Source: Chamaea fasciata
Lineage: Eukaryota > Chordata > Aves > Passeriformes > Sylviidae
Direction of reading: 5' to 3'
NCBI GenBank assembly: GCA_029207755.1
Contig: JARCOQ010000002.1
Location: 113,199,745-113,263,744, forward strand
Length of the DNA: 64,000 nt
Below, piece by piece: positions 37,150 through 48,982 of the stretch. Position numbers and translations under genes: made by a program. The notes below the pieces were generated by a model, which did no database searches, was not told the origin of the DNA, and worked only from the letters and a program-made list of their open reading frames with translations. The first letter of the stretch is position 1; each line of letters opens with the position of its first letter.

Positions 37150-37450
37150 TGCAGCTATATTTACAAATGGATGGCTAATAACTGGAAGCTGGTGCAAATT
37201 AAGTCGGATTTATTTCGCTCTAGGTGAGAGCTTGTTAATAACAGTGAAATGCACGAAGAAGAGAGGCTCTGCTAAATCTCCCTGCTTGGCAGAAGCCTCA
37301 TCCATCACGGACTTGCTGCAGTTGAATATGGCACATTTACACAGTCTGTGAAAGATTTGCAAAAGCACCCAGGGGATTAAAGTGCACGAGTGCCAATGAC
37401 TTTAAATGGTACTTGCTTTTGCAAATTTCATCCCCTGAGACTTCAGTAAA
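37150..37450. other. Candidate conserved non-coding element with interleaved inverted repeats
   Basis: Repeat-free sequence containing ATTTGCAAAAGCA (37355-37367) and its perfect inverse TGCTTTTGCAAAT (37414-37426), plus CAGGGGA (37370-37376) and its inverse TCCCCTG (37431-37437). The arms are octamer-like (ATTTGCAA) and could be POU-type binding sites. Function is unproven. Confidence 0.3.
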
Positions 37451-38305
37451 CTTAATAATGCACAAAAATACTGTCTGAAGTGCAATCCAGCTTTACATAA
37501 GCTGGGCAAGTCATGCTTTTGTTTTAATTTGACTGATATTTTAAGGGGGAAACAAAAATGAATGGTTTTTGGTTTTTTTTAAGAAATTATCAGATTGGAA
37601 AGTAGATTTTATAACAATACTTAACTCCTAGGCTCACAAATATAGAAGTTCCTAACAGCAAATAGATCAGATGGGTTTTTTTCAGTGGGAATCAACAGGT
37701 TTTATGTCAGCAAAAAGACAGGCAAAAGAAATTAAGTGGCCTTGACTAATCATCTCACCTAAAGAATATCGCTGCTGACAGAGCACAGGAAAAGGGAGTT
37801 ACAGGAGGGAACAGAAGAGCCTAAAGCACACAAACAAAAGTAACCTTTTAAAGTTGATTTGCATCAGAGGCCGTGGACCATTGTCTAAAAATACTAATGT
37901 TGACTCCAGCAACCCAGTCAAGCCTTACGTAGTGTATCAGGAGAAAAGCTTTTCAGCTGGGAGTGCTTTAGCAGGAAGCAGCAGGAAAATCAAGAGTGAA
38001 ATTCCATTGCTAGGACAAAGAACACGCAATCCAAGTGCATGCCTGCTCATGCCATGATAACTAAGGCATGCCCTGAAAGCCTGGAAGAGCTGAGAAACCA
38101 TTTTTTCTGTGTGCACAAGTCCTCCTCAGCCATGTGGTTTTGTATTCCTGAGCTGCAAAACATTTTTCAGCGGCATTTTGCAAGTACAGATCCATCACCT
38201 GCTTATTGTCAGCTCTTTCCAGGGCAGAGAGGGAGAAGGACACTCCAGAAGTGGAAAGCAGGTGGGGATGTCCTTCAAGGTTTTCTGATGAATTATCCTT
38301 CGGGA

Positions 38306-39155
38306 TGAAGCAGTGGCTTCCACACACACACAGGGTTCGTGAAGCAACCCTCTTGTTAGAGGGTAGAAATGAGCTGAGACACAGACTTCTTGTTTATCAC
38401 AGCATAAAAAGGGTCCTGGTTTATTCCTTACAGCTCAGCCATCCTGACTCCAACCACTCACTGACTCTGGCTGCAGCAAGTTCCTACTGCAGGTTTCCTT
38501 TGCAGCCTCTGACTGCTGGTTATTTCCTGCCAAACTATGGCTGCAGATACCAGTTTGCAGACTGACTGCAGGCTTTTACCCAGCTAGACTGTGGCTTCAG
38601 GTTCCAACAACAGGCACTAACTGCAGATCCAGACTGACCTCACAGCAGTGAGTCCCTCTCCCCAGGATTCTTCTTCTCCTTCTTCATGATTCTCCTCAAG
38701 ATTCTTCCTCCATGACCCCCATCACCAGCTAACCCACTCCCTTTTATCACACTTATCTTCATTGGCTATGGCTGTGACTCATGGGGGGCCAGGCTGTATT
38801 GGGTAATTAACACAGCTGTTACTCATCAGGGATGAGGTCACCTGTATTCCCTTCTCCTACAGAGGGTTTTAGCAAGGCTAATAAATCTAGGAATGTTTTA
38901 GCAAGGCTACATTATTTTCATTGTAACTAGAGTTTATCTATCTTTGCAAAAGGCAAAGCTACTGAATTTTAAACTAGGTCTTAGGGCTTCTCTTACTAGC
39001 TAATACAGACACTTAAAATCCTCTGTTTAAACTCGCATTTGTACCTCATGTCCGTGGATTTAAGTATCTTCTCTGAAGGTTCTAATACAGTCCTCACATT
39101 TCTGGGCACTCCTGGGCCTGTATGGATTTGGCCCAGGGGGATTCATACTTCAACA
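38306..39155 (-). mobile_element. ERV 3' LTR, ~850 bp, attached to an env remnant
   Basis: On the - strand the LTR starts TGTTGAAG at 39155, directly after a polypurine tract, and ends ...CTTCA at 38306. It has AATAAA at 38425-38420 (- strand) and a TATA-like GTGATAAAAG near 38760. It contains many short tandem-like CTGCAG/CTGACTGC motifs. Because the polypurine tract and the env tail sit directly 5' of it on the - strand, this is a 3' LTR and not a solo LTR. The 5' LTR, gag and pol are absent from the window. Confidence 0.8.
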
Positions 39156-39316
39156 TCTCCCCCTTCTCTTTGAGCCCTGAAGGCCCTCTTAATTGCTTTA
39201 TCAATCATTTGTTGAATGCATTGGAGCAAACAAGGCATCATTATCAGCACAATTATGACGACTAATACGTATAGACTAATTTTTAAAAACTCTTTCAGCA
39301 CTGAACCTGTTTTGTA
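39143..39316 (-). pseudogene. Retroviral envelope C-terminal remnant (transmembrane subunit)
   Basis: The - strand frame is open for 57 codons and ends at TGA 39145-39143, a few codons inside the LTR. It shows a ~22-residue Val/Ile/Leu-rich membrane-spanning segment, then a Pro-Cys...Cys motif at the cytoplasmic edge and a basic amphipathic tail. This is the layout of gammaretrovirus-like transmembrane subunits. The frame has in-frame stops just beyond 39316, so the surface subunit and ectodomain are missing or degraded. A CR1 begins at 39406, close to where the retroviral similarity is lost. The fragment is an old, broken copy with no entry or immune function expected. Confidence 0.7.
39156..39171 (-). 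promoter_or_regulatory. Retroviral polypurine tract
   Basis: AAAGAGAAGGGGGAGA on the - strand abuts the TG of the LTR, which is the plus-strand primer position in a retrovirus. Confidence 0.8.
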
Positions 39317-39405
39317 TCATGTATTGCAATTTCACTCAGGTCTGGCTGGGTGGGAAGACAACCAAGCTCACCAAAGCAGCCCAAGGGCTGCCCCCCTGTG
39401 CCTGC

Positions 39406-39665
39406 AGAGTCACAGAATCCCAGAATAATCCATGCTGGAAGACATCCCCAAGACTGAGTCCCACCTGTGACCCATCCCCACCCTGTCACCAGCCCAGAGC
39501 ACTGCGTGCCACGTCCTTGGACACCTCCAGGGATGGGGACTCCACTGCCACCCTGAACATCTGTCCCAATGTTTAACAATCCCTTCAGTTGGAAGACCTG
39601 AATTTCAGAGGAAATTCTTCCTCATGCCCAGCCTGAACCTGCCCTGGCACATCTTGAGGCCTCCT
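39406..39665 (-). mobile_element. CR1 3' end, subfamily 2
   Basis: Reverse CR1 with AGTCACAGAATCCCAGAATA, CCAGCCCAGAGCACTGCGTG and CCTCCAGGGATGGGGACTCC. It resembles the 14473-15071 copy more than the others and lies next to the env remnant. Confidence 0.85.
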
Positions 39666-40039
39666 GCCCTCCCCAGAAAGGGAAGATGAGCTCCAGTGGA
39701 CTTTCAGCCACGGGTTGATAAATTCTGAGGTGATAACTTTCAACACCAGGAGCGAGGAAGCAGCTCCAGGAGTTGTATCTCACCTTTCTGGAGCACATCC
39801 TCCCTCGTGCTGCAGCCTTGCAGTGAGGTGGCACCTGAGGAAAATCAAAAATCAAGGGCAGGAACAAGGTTTATGTCATGCTCGTGCACCCAGGGAAGCA
39901 GCTGCTCATCGCTGCTGTGCATGTGAGCCTGAGCTCTGACTGTGCACTGGCACTGAAGGGAATGCTGTGCAGATGAAAAAGGGATGTTTACCATTTGGGG
40001 GTTTGTTTCCTCAAAGGAGAATTATCTGTTTCTATGCAG

Positions 40040-40041
<2 letters not shown>

Positions 40042-40084
<43 letters not shown>
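40042..40084. repeat. (A)43 tract
   Basis: Forty-three uninterrupted A. The preceding ~300 bases show no gene similarity that I recognise. Confidence 0.9.
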
Positions 40085-40087
<3 letters not shown>

Positions 40088-41593
40088 TCATTGAGAGAAT
40101 TTCCCCTCCTCACTGGATAACTTTCAGGATTTCCTTTATTCTTTTTACTTTTACTTCTTGCTTTGTTGCTAGTCCTTGAAGCTTTGGCAGCTCTGAAATA
40201 AAAATACTATTGAAAATTTCTATTATTGAAATAGAAATACTATTGACAACAAAGCATGCAGGATTACAATTTCAATGTGCAGCACAGAATCAAGATAATG
40301 GACTTTTAATTCAGATGACAGGCACTAAGTCATGTGCATCTGTGAGAATGAAGCAAAAGCAGGTAACTCTCTGATGCCAAGAAAACTTGTATTAATGGAA
40401 AGTGCTTCTATGAAAGGACCATTAACTTCTTCTGTATAAAAGCATGAAGAATATGATGCATAATCCAAGCTTTCCCCTTGCGGGCATCCACACAGCAGTT
40501 CTGAAAAGGAGCAGAAATAGAGGAGCTAATCATCCATCTTTTTGCTATGCAGCAGATGTCAATAAACTGGAGTTTGTGTTCCATTCCACTAAAATCCCAA
40601 TGTCCCAGGCAATAACCTGTCTTTCAATAAACCCAGGGCTAATGTCCATTGAGATGTGAGCTAATGCTGAGTGGAAAATGACTTTTCTGTTTACTTACAT
40701 CCAAATTGCATTTTATTCATTTTCATTTACCAGATAAAAACAATTGATTGTCTTGGCTAATCCTTTGTAAAGAAAAGGCCTTTGTGAACAGGGGAACATT
40801 GATGGCACAAGAACTCTACTGGAAAAAAATTGCTTTCCCCGCGAACAATGATTTTAATTTCTCCACAGATGATGTCTCCCAATTCACTTTTTAAGCCCTG
40901 GATGCAAGAAGAGGTTTGGGTGCTCTCCAGAGGCTGTAGGCACCATATGTCAGGGGGAAGTCTAGAGGGCAAACTACAGGCTGACTGATCAAACACTGAG
41001 GCTTTTATTTTTAACTCTGCCAGAATTTCCACGGCACAGCTGTGATCCTCAGCTGCCGCCTTGCATAACCTGGGCGCTCTGCGATACCTCAGCACTGCTG
41101 CCCAGGTGTCCCTGGAGGCAACGCCGCTGTTTTTACATAACTGAAGGGGAAATCTCTGAAGGAATCCACCCCATCAGCACGAGAGTGAGTGGGAAATGAA
41201 GAGCTGCAGCTCCTCGGCACCAGGCAATCACCTACCTCCCATCCCTGCCACCTTCCCCGCTCCGCCCACCCTCCCTGCCAGCGTTCTCTGCCCACACCCT
41301 GAGCCTCCCCCTGAAAGCGCTGTTATTACACCTGCCCCCTTCACCTTTTCCAAAACCCTTCCCTTTCCACTGCCGAAATCCCCTTCCCTGCTCCCAGGCT
41401 CTGCTGCCATCTCCCACCGCTCCATCCTCTGCCCTGACAAAGTGGTACCCACTGCTGGGGCTGCTCTGGGATTTAGGGCAGGGTGGTGACTCCACAGCCC
41501 CGAGGCTGATCAGCTCAAAGCTGTAATGCTGATGCCTATTTCAGCCTTTTTTTGGCTGGTATTTTGGCAATGAGATTTGCCTGTTCAGGTTAC

Positions 41594-41618
41594 CCAGGCA
41601 GGCAGGCAGGCAGGCAGG
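41594..41618. repeat. (CAGG)n microsatellite
   Basis: About six CAGG units. Confidence 0.85.
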
Positions 41619-42015
41619 TGTGTGCCCCCATCAGCCCCTAAAAGGCTCCACCTCAAGGCTGTCAGGACCGACCTGAGTTTCGTCAAAACACCTGATAATG
41701 GGAGATTTGACACAAACAGAAGAGTGCCTAAAGGGCACTGCTATATCCCCATGTGATCTTAGAGTGGGGAGCAGACACTGCATTCCCTGTGCAGAGGTGG
41801 GGAAAGTGGGATGGTGCCAGCCCTGGGCAGGGGCACAGCAGAGCAGGGACGTGGCCAGAAATGTCCCTGGTGCCAGGGGAGACAATTTGCTGCCACTACG
41901 GCTGGGTTTGGTCACAGCAGGAGGAGGGTGACAGCTCTGCCCATGCCACACAAAGAAAAGTGTCACTGTGGCTTGTGTGTACGACCTGAACTAAACGTAT
42001 TTTGGGGAGATCCTG

Positions 42016-42302
42016 GAGTCATGGGATGGTTTGGGTTGGAAGGGTTCTTACAGATCATGTAATTCCACCCTCTGCCATGGGAAGGGACACCTTCCACTGT
42101 CCCAGGCTGCTCCGAGCCCCAGTGTCCAACCTGGCCTTGGACACTGCCAGGGATTCAGGGGCAGCCACAGCTTCTCTGGGCACCCTGTGCCAGGGCCTGC
42201 CCACCCTCACAGGGACGAATTTTTTCCTAATATCCAATCCAAACCCACTGCCTTTCAGCTTGAAGCCACTTCGCCCTTGTCCTGTCACCAGCTGCTCTTG
42301 TG
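42016..42302 (-). mobile_element. CR1 3' end
   Basis: Reverse CR1: GGTTTGGGTTGGAAGGGTTC, CACCTTCCACTGTCCCAGGC, CCAACCTGGCCTTGGACACT. Confidence 0.92.
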
Positions 42303-43049
42303 ATGCCATTCTTCTGGAAACCTGTCAGTTTTCCCCTTGCTGTAGTAATTGTTATTTCTGTTATTAATCATTGCCATAATCTGCTGGTTATATACATTTT
42401 TTTTCCCCAATAATTCACTCTATTAAATACAGCTTTGGCTCCCAACAAGAAATTACAATGGCTCAAGGAACACAGGGATATAATTTTGCCAAGATCTGCA
42501 AACCAAGCACAGAAAGTCACTGTACTTTGTGTACTTGATGAGGCCAACAGATCATGTGCTCACACCCCCTCCCTGTGCCACATTAGTCCCGAAGATTTCT
42601 GCAGGAATATTCGTGCTGGAAACCACCACTGAATATGAGTAATGGTATCAGTTTGGCCTTTGTGAAAAGATCATTAAACCACAACGTACTGAGAAGGGAC
42701 AAGAGTCCTCAGGCTTATTTCGAGAGCTATTTTTAGCTGTGGATATGAAGACTTTTCTTATCAAATAATTAGTCATCACCAGTAAAGGCAAGTTAACTTT
42801 TCAGAATAAAATAGGAAGTCATTGAAACCTTTTCTGAGTTTCCAAAAAAGGTTGATTTAGAGATCATTGAAGCCTCTGCACCTGACTCTAATTATTTAGG
42901 AACAGAAAATGGAAAAGCACAAAAAAAAAAAAAATGAAACTATTACAATTCCTGCCTTATTTGAAGGAAAAAGTGCTACAGATAAAGACATTTACCCAGA
43001 TTTCTGTGTCATCCTAGTACTGCAGAGGTGCAGGGGGATTGTAAAATTA

Positions 43050-43144
43050 AAAAAAAAAAAAAAAAAGAGAGAGATGTTTTACATCCAGAGTAGTCTTTTG
43101 CAGGGGAAAAAAAAAAAAGAAAAAAAAAAAAAAAGAAAAAAAAA
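43050..43144. repeat. A-rich low-complexity stretch
   Basis: Two A runs of 12-17 bases with GAAA and GAGA interruptions around a short unique segment. Confidence 0.8.
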
Positions 43145-43383
43145 GGGTGAAATCCTGATCAGCCAGAGAGATCACAGAGCAGCTCCATATTCTTGGGAAA
43201 TGATGTTCTGACTACAAGCCAGCAGCATAATGCTGTCACAAAAAAATGCCAAAAGCCGTGTAAATTTGTGGTGAGGGGCTCGTCACTTGTAAAATAGTGG
43301 AGATAATTATGCTGCTGTGCCTGGCACTGGGTACATTTCATCTGGATGGCTGCATTTCATTCCAGGCACACAGATAAATCGGC

Positions 43384-43649
43384 AGAGTTCAAAGGAGAAT
43401 AACAAAAAATAACGAAAAGGGTTGAAAAGGAGACCTACAAGATAAGATTAGGGAAACTGGGTATAGCTGGACTGGAACAAATTAATCTAAATGGCAGGAG
43501 GGAGGATTTAGGTTTTAAGTACAAACCAACCTTTATAGCTTTAAGAAAAGTTCAGCCACGGGAACAAGCTGCCAAGGAAGGTTTTAGCCTTACCATCACT
43601 AGAGATACTAAAAGGCAGGAGACCATCTGTCAGGGAGAGTTTAGGGATT
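43384..43649 (+). mobile_element. Ancient CR1-like LINE 3' end
   Basis: A diverged forward copy: AGAGTTCAAAGGAGAATAAC, AAGATTAGGGAAACTGGG, GGGAACAAGCTGCCAAGGAA, CCATCACTAGAGATAC, CTGTCAGGGAGAGTTTAGGG. This wording matches old CR1/L3-type tails shared across amniotes rather than the young bird subfamilies. A long A tract follows directly. Confidence 0.7.
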
Positions 43650-43651
43650 AA

Positions 43652-43711
<60 letters not shown>

Positions 43712-43715
43712 AAAA
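43650..43715. repeat. Long A tract (~66 bases, two G interruptions)
   Basis: An almost pure A run directly at the end of the ancient CR1 copy. Confidence 0.9.
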
Positions 43716-44044
43716 CCACAACCCCAGAAAAAAAATGCACTGCCTTAATTTAAGAATTGAGCTAAATAACCTGTTCGTGACTAGACTTTAATGGATTAGA
43801 AATGGCATAGCTTCTCTTTTGAGGGGAAGTTCCTGGATCTTTCCACTCTGAAGATTGTCTTGATCATATAAACCAATACAAGGGATTTCTGCTGTTTTCA
43901 GATTGAGAAGGATATTTGCATTTAAATGCTTCCAGGAGATAGATGTCTAAATATTAATTTCATCATATTGATAGTACACTCTGCTTTTTTCCCCATCAGT
44001 CTTTGAACACTTGCATAGAGCCAATACTGAAAAAAATAATTATA

Positions 44045-44235
44045 AAGTCATGAAATATCTTCAGTGGGAAGGGACCCACAGGGATCATCAAAGTCCAACT
44101 CCTGGCCCTGCACAGACATCCCAAAATCCCACCCTGTACCTGAGAGCATTGTCCAAACACTCCTTGAGTTCTGGCAGCCTTGGGGCCATGACCACTGCCC
44201 TGGGGAGCCTGTATAACAAACTGTCACCTTCCTTG
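44045..44235 (-). mobile_element. CR1 3' end, diverged subfamily
   Basis: Reverse CR1-like terminus: CAGTGGGAAGGGACCCACAG, GGATCATCAAAGTCCAACTC, CTGAGAGCATTGTCCAAACA, CTCCTTGAGTTCTGGCAGCC. Confidence 0.8.
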
Positions 44236-44676
44236 TTTGTGTGGGACCTGTGGGACCCTCTGTTCTCACACCTCAGCTCCTCTAAGAGGTACTCAAGGCA
44301 GTCCTGTTAAAACTTCTGGAAAATCCAGGTGCCCCTGAGTTACCATTTTCCACCTGTCATCTCCACCAGCAGCAGGTTTGGGAATCACGGCTGCCATGTG
44401 GTGATGACGTATCATGGCTGTATCACATGGTATCATTGCTTCTCTCTCAAGACTCCTAATGAAACTGCTCTTTGGAAATCTCTGAATTCTGCTAGAGCCC
44501 TTTCTAAATAACATTCCTAGAGTATGTAATTGATTTTCCCTGGAGCTGAAGCCAGTGGGAGGAATGGTTTGAACAAGGCAGATGCTCATCTGAGCTCCTC
44601 CACCAGCCATGGGTGAACCTGGTGCAGTCCTGGTGATTTGTTGGTATTAATTTGTTGATACTAAGAGAGTCAGTTC

Positions 44677-44924
44677 AGATGGGATATTGGCAAGGAATTC
44701 CTCTCTGTGAGGTTGGGGAGGCCCTGGCACAGGGTGCCTAGGGAAGCTGTGGCTGCCCCTGGATCCCTGGCAGTGTCCAAGGCCAGGTTGGACACTGGGG
44801 CTTGGAGCAGCCTGGGATAGTGGATGTTCTCTTCCTATGGAAGAGGAGGTCAGAAAGAGATTATTTTTAAAAAACCCTTCCAACCCAACCCATTCCATGG
44901 CTTGATTCTATGATTCTGTGATTT
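44677..44924 (+). mobile_element. CR1 3' end with terminal octamer repeats
   Basis: Forward CR1 ending CCAACCCATTCCATGG followed by GATTCTATGATTCTGTGATT, the octamer repeat that characterises intact CR1 3' ends. Confidence 0.93.
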
Positions 44925-47717
44925 TGCCAGGTTGCTCCAAACTCTGACTGAGTTGTAGGAGCCTCGGCTCCGGGCATTAATCCAAGACTCATTTCTACTT
45001 TCTGTAAAACCTCCACTTCCCCACTTCCCCCACAGGTTTGGCTGTGGCTTGCTTTTCTGTCTTTAACTTGTTGGACTCCACATTCTTTGCTGTTTTCCTC
45101 CCATGGGCATTCCTGGTTTTTTGATGGCTTTTGGTTCCTTCAATTATTCTCCTCTGTGTTTACTTCCACAGGTTATTTTATGGTCCAGGCAACAATGTGG
45201 ACTAAGGATTTCAAAGGTTCAGGCAATTGTTCTGATCACTCAGCTGTAGGTTATTCTCTTTTGGGATAATCTGGCAGCAATTTGGAGCAGAGGCAGCATG
45301 GATGTGTCTGGGGAGAGTGTGGTGGGAGCCATAACCTTGTTTCCTGCAAAATCTACTGCTCTGAATATCCTTCCATGTTACCTATGGGAACTTTGGGTTT
45401 ATCAGTACAGACATCCCCCTAATTTAAATCTTTCTTTTAAATCTTTCTTTCCATTACTGCGTTACTCAGTTAGGCGGAGCTCAGTGAGTGTCTGGAAGTT
45501 AACCCACATTATCCCTGGAATATTTAACTGTCCTCCTTCACCCACCCTGGTTGAATCCAACTCATTTTCTTGCCTCAGCCAAACCCAGGTAGGTCTTTGA
45601 AAAGCATGAGTTTGTGGTAAGAAAAGAAATTAACAGCTGTCACCTTGGATATGGGCAAAGGATAAATGAAGATCAAGACTCAGGAGCAAGAAAGCACTCC
45701 TGGAACATGAACTGAATTTGTGTGCAAACACATTTACCTAAAAAGGAAATTGTCTGACAGGGGCAACCATGATTATTCCTAATTTCATGCCAGATCACTG
45801 TTTCCTCATTATGTTTCAGTGTACATTAGGGCTGTGTCTGTAAGATGCACTCTGAACTGCACATTGAAGAAAAGCCTTGCTACTGAAAGAGCCATAATTC
45901 ATTTACTAACAGCCCCCGTTGCTGTGCTTCAATAATACAATCATTTTTTTCTGTGTCCCAACCATATGATTATTCCTGTTGTGTAGGAAATTTAAGTCCA
46001 AGGAATGTCAGATCAAATATAAAAGCCTAATGCTTACCCATAGCTTTTATTCAATTAAGTAGCCATTACAGAGCTCGTGCTGTTTTAAATGACATAATGC
46101 AGAACACAAATGCGGTCTTTTATTACAAATATATGTTCATCTAAACAAAATGGCACCAAGACAATCCAAAGCCATTACAATTTTTAGATTATTGTGCTTA
46201 GGCTATTATTAAATGGTGAGCAGTTGCTGTGAAAGACAAGTAGGGGAACTGGGGCCTCCACAAACCACACTTTGAGCACAGCAACACTGGTATTTGAGGT
46301 TTATTTGTGCAATCCTTAAATGCAGAGGAAGAGTGCTGATCAAAAAAAATAATGAAAGCACTGAGGTGCAGCTTGGAGGATGCTGACTTTGCAGGTGATG
46401 AGTGGGAAAGTCATGCCTAGGGCCAGGACCTGACACAGACAGAGGTGCCACAGGCAGGATCTGGGCAGCATTTAGGTGTTTCCCTCCAAAAACGAGTTCA
46501 AAAAACCTCTGTGCCTTCCCACCCAGTCTCAAGCACCTCACAAGTCATGTTTGCACACGTTTTGTGCACTGCCCACAGGATTTCTCCTCCTCAGCATCTC
46601 TGAGGGCTCCCTGTAACCAGCACGGGGCCAGAGCTCTTGGCACCACCACTGAAATGATGCCCAGCATCACAAGTGCCTTAACCTACAGAAGGTTTTTTCC
46701 TTTTCCTTTGTAATCCCACAGCTCTGCACCACTCCAGCATTGCTGCCCTGACGGGCTCCTGTGGAAAGGGCACAAATCTCCCCCTTTCCCTTGACTCCTG
46801 CCCCCTGTTCTGGCTTTCTGTTTAAAGGTGGCTAATGATACAATTGTCCCTTACCCAGGTGATCAAACACTCCCGTGGAAGGTGGGAGAGGAAGAAAAGA
46901 ATCCCCCTGGGCAGAGCTGGGAATGACAGCTGGATCTGTCCCCCTGAAAGAGTGAAAGGCTGGCAGGCTGTCACAACTCCCTTCCCAATTTCAGACACAC
47001 CGTTGTAGTTGCTTTTTGCTGATCCAAAGCTGGGCTAACATAGTGATAAAGGGGCTCAAAGATGAATAAAGAACAGTGCAAACAGACACAGGAAGCCTGT
47101 TATGATTTACTCCTCAAATACTAAAAATAAAATGGAAATGGAGAGATGGCACAGAAACAGTTGCTGATTATGTAGAGGCTGAAGAACTGCATCAAGAAAC
47201 AGAGTTTAGATGGTCAGTTTCTATTTTTACAGACAAAAATAAATCCCAAACTTCCAAAGGTATTTTGTGTCTGGTTTATTATTTTCTTTCCATAACAGTC
47301 AATGCGGTCCAAGATCTCTGAACATTATCATGCAAAAAGGAAGGACAGGCACAATTTCCCCACTCAAACCACTTTATTGACACACTTGCAAGACAAAAAT
47401 AAACTGCTCCCTGCTTCCTACACCCCTCATGCCAGCTTCTGTCTGCAACTTTTTTTTTTTCTTTTTTTTACTTTCAGCTCATTACGAGAAAGTCATTTTA
47501 TTTTCACATTTTGCTGGCAGCTGGAATTCCGCAAATGAGGGAAGCAGGGCTGAGATGCATCTCTCTCATCCCTCAGCAAAAATCCCTGCAACATACGGTG
47601 CCGTTATGACTCCGAGCTTTAGGTGGAGAGGGAAACAGGCATCTGGGCTGGGCTCATTTGTAACGCTGCACTTGCTGGATTAATATGGAAAGACAGATGA
47701 AGGCAGACACTTTAATT
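44925..47717. other. Unassigned intergenic sequence downstream of PCP4
   Basis: No repeats are recognised. AT-rich unique-looking sequence at 45900-46210 may be conserved. No exon is supported. Confidence 0.6.
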
Positions 47718-47939
47718 ACTTCACCCTAACTTTTTATTACAACATCAAGTAAAATGGTGAGTTACAGAGGATAATGGGCGTGAAACATCTGGGATGGAAG
47801 TCACACACAAGCTCATGGGTCGTTATCTGCCAATGGGGTTTTAAATATTGATAATTTCTGTACATGCATCTTTGTGTTATTTCTGATCTTCTTGATAAAT
47901 CATCTCAGGGTTACTTTGTTTTGCGCTGTGAGGTAGCTA
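47718..47939 (-). other. PCP4: PCP4 3' untranslated region
   Basis: About 220 bases follow the PCP4 stop codon on the - strand, ending near an AATAAA signal. The length is in line with the short 3' UTR of mammalian PCP4. The exact cleavage point is inferred. Confidence 0.75.
47733..47738 (-). promoter_or_regulatory. PCP4: Poly(A) signal of PCP4
   Basis: TTTATT on the + strand gives AATAAA on the - strand, 202 bases after the PCP4 stop codon. A GT-containing stretch (GTGTCTGCC on the - strand) follows within about 25-30 bases. Confidence 0.75.
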
Positions 47940-48090
<151 letters not shown>

Positions 48091-48411
48091 GACATCAACA
48101 GGTGTTTCAGACAGGGGTAATCACTGAACAGCACAGGTGGAAAATTCTGCTGCTTTCTCCTTCTTCCAAAAGGTGCTTATTAAATACTGAGGTAAAAGCC
48201 CTTTGTCCCTTAACTGTGTCTGACTCTCAATTTTAAGGCCAAGGAAAAGGCATCAAGAGACACAGCCATGGCAATGGGGAGCAGATTCAGGGGAAAAAGC
48301 CTGGGACAATTTTCATCAAACCCCTCCCAGTGATGGAGTTTTGACAACCTATGGGGAGCGGGGCACTGAGGAGCAACATCCAAAGGGTGCTCAGCACTCA
48401 TGCAGCATCTG

Positions 48412-48870
48412 TGATGCCTCAAGTTTTAGCTTTCATGTTTTTCAGATTCTGTGCTGCCTAGGGGTGTAGTTCTGAGTTTCATATTAAGTGCTAGTAAGCT
48501 CTCTTCACAGAGTAGGTGGACAAAACAAATCCTTCTCCTGCTGAAGACCAAGGACAACAAGAACAACTTTCAGGCCAAAAGCACAAGCAAGGGTGGGCTG
48601 AAGAGAGAAAACAAGAAGGATGGGACTTCATAACCTGAAGCTGTAACTGGACAATTAAACCTCAATATGCAAATGGACCAAAACTTATAAAAGTGTCAGA
48701 CCTCGTGACCCGTTGTCCATTTTGTGACCATTTTGGGCCCACCTTGGGTGTAGCCCTGGTCAGGCTTTTGTACTGCCCAAGGTGTACCCTTACAGGCCTT
48801 TCAGTAAATATCTGCTTTATTCTTTGGCTCTGTCCAGTCTCTGTTCCAGGTCAGCCTTCCCAAGGCATCA
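48412..48870 (+). mobile_element. ERV LTR, copy B of an inverted pair (solo)
   Basis: The element starts TGATGCCT and ends AGGCATCA and has a TATA box (ACTTATAAAAG) near 48683 on the + strand. It is the same family as 8080-8527 but in opposite orientation. The flanks TCTG and TCCG resemble each other but are not an exact target duplication. It begins 345 bases from the PCP4 exon 3 acceptor, inside the last PCP4 intron and antisense to PCP4. No internal retroviral genes are next to it. Confidence 0.85.
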
Positions 48871-48949
48871 TCCGGGTAAGTTCCCCCCAGCCCATGGAGC
48901 CAACGGTGAGGAACAGAGGGACTGTTCTGTTCCACCCGGCAGGGAGAAC

Positions 48950-48982
48950 TTAAAGATCTTTTCCAACCTAAATTATTCTATG
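48950..48982 (+). mobile_element. CR1 3' tail scrap
   Basis: The last ~30 bases of a CR1 (AAAGATCTTTTCCAACCTAA, ATTATTCTATG), 80 bases after an LTR. Confidence 0.65.

Larger units (their letters stand above)
33066..38305. other. Unassigned intergenic sequence
   Basis: 5.2 kb, largely free of transposons. It holds the A30 tract at 33936 and the candidate element at 37150-37450. It is the best intergenic place to look for conserved regulatory DNA. Confidence 0.6.
39666..42015. other. Unassigned intergenic sequence
   Basis: Holds the A43 tract, a C-rich pyrimidine stretch at 41220-41460 and (CAGG)n at 41594. No gene. Confidence 0.6.
11386..47717. other. DSCAM-PCP4 intergenic region
   Basis: About 36 kb lies between the convergent 3' ends of DSCAM and PCP4. 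I found no coding exon, tRNA or rRNA. What can be assigned is CR1, ERV and microsatellite sequence, listed separately. The same two genes are tail-to-tail neighbours in human 21q22.2, so the layout is ancient. Confidence 0.8.

Noticed and set aside
48412..48870. LTR as an alternative PCP4 promoter
   Set aside because: Its TATA box faces away from PCP4 (antisense), and only exon 3 lies nearby.
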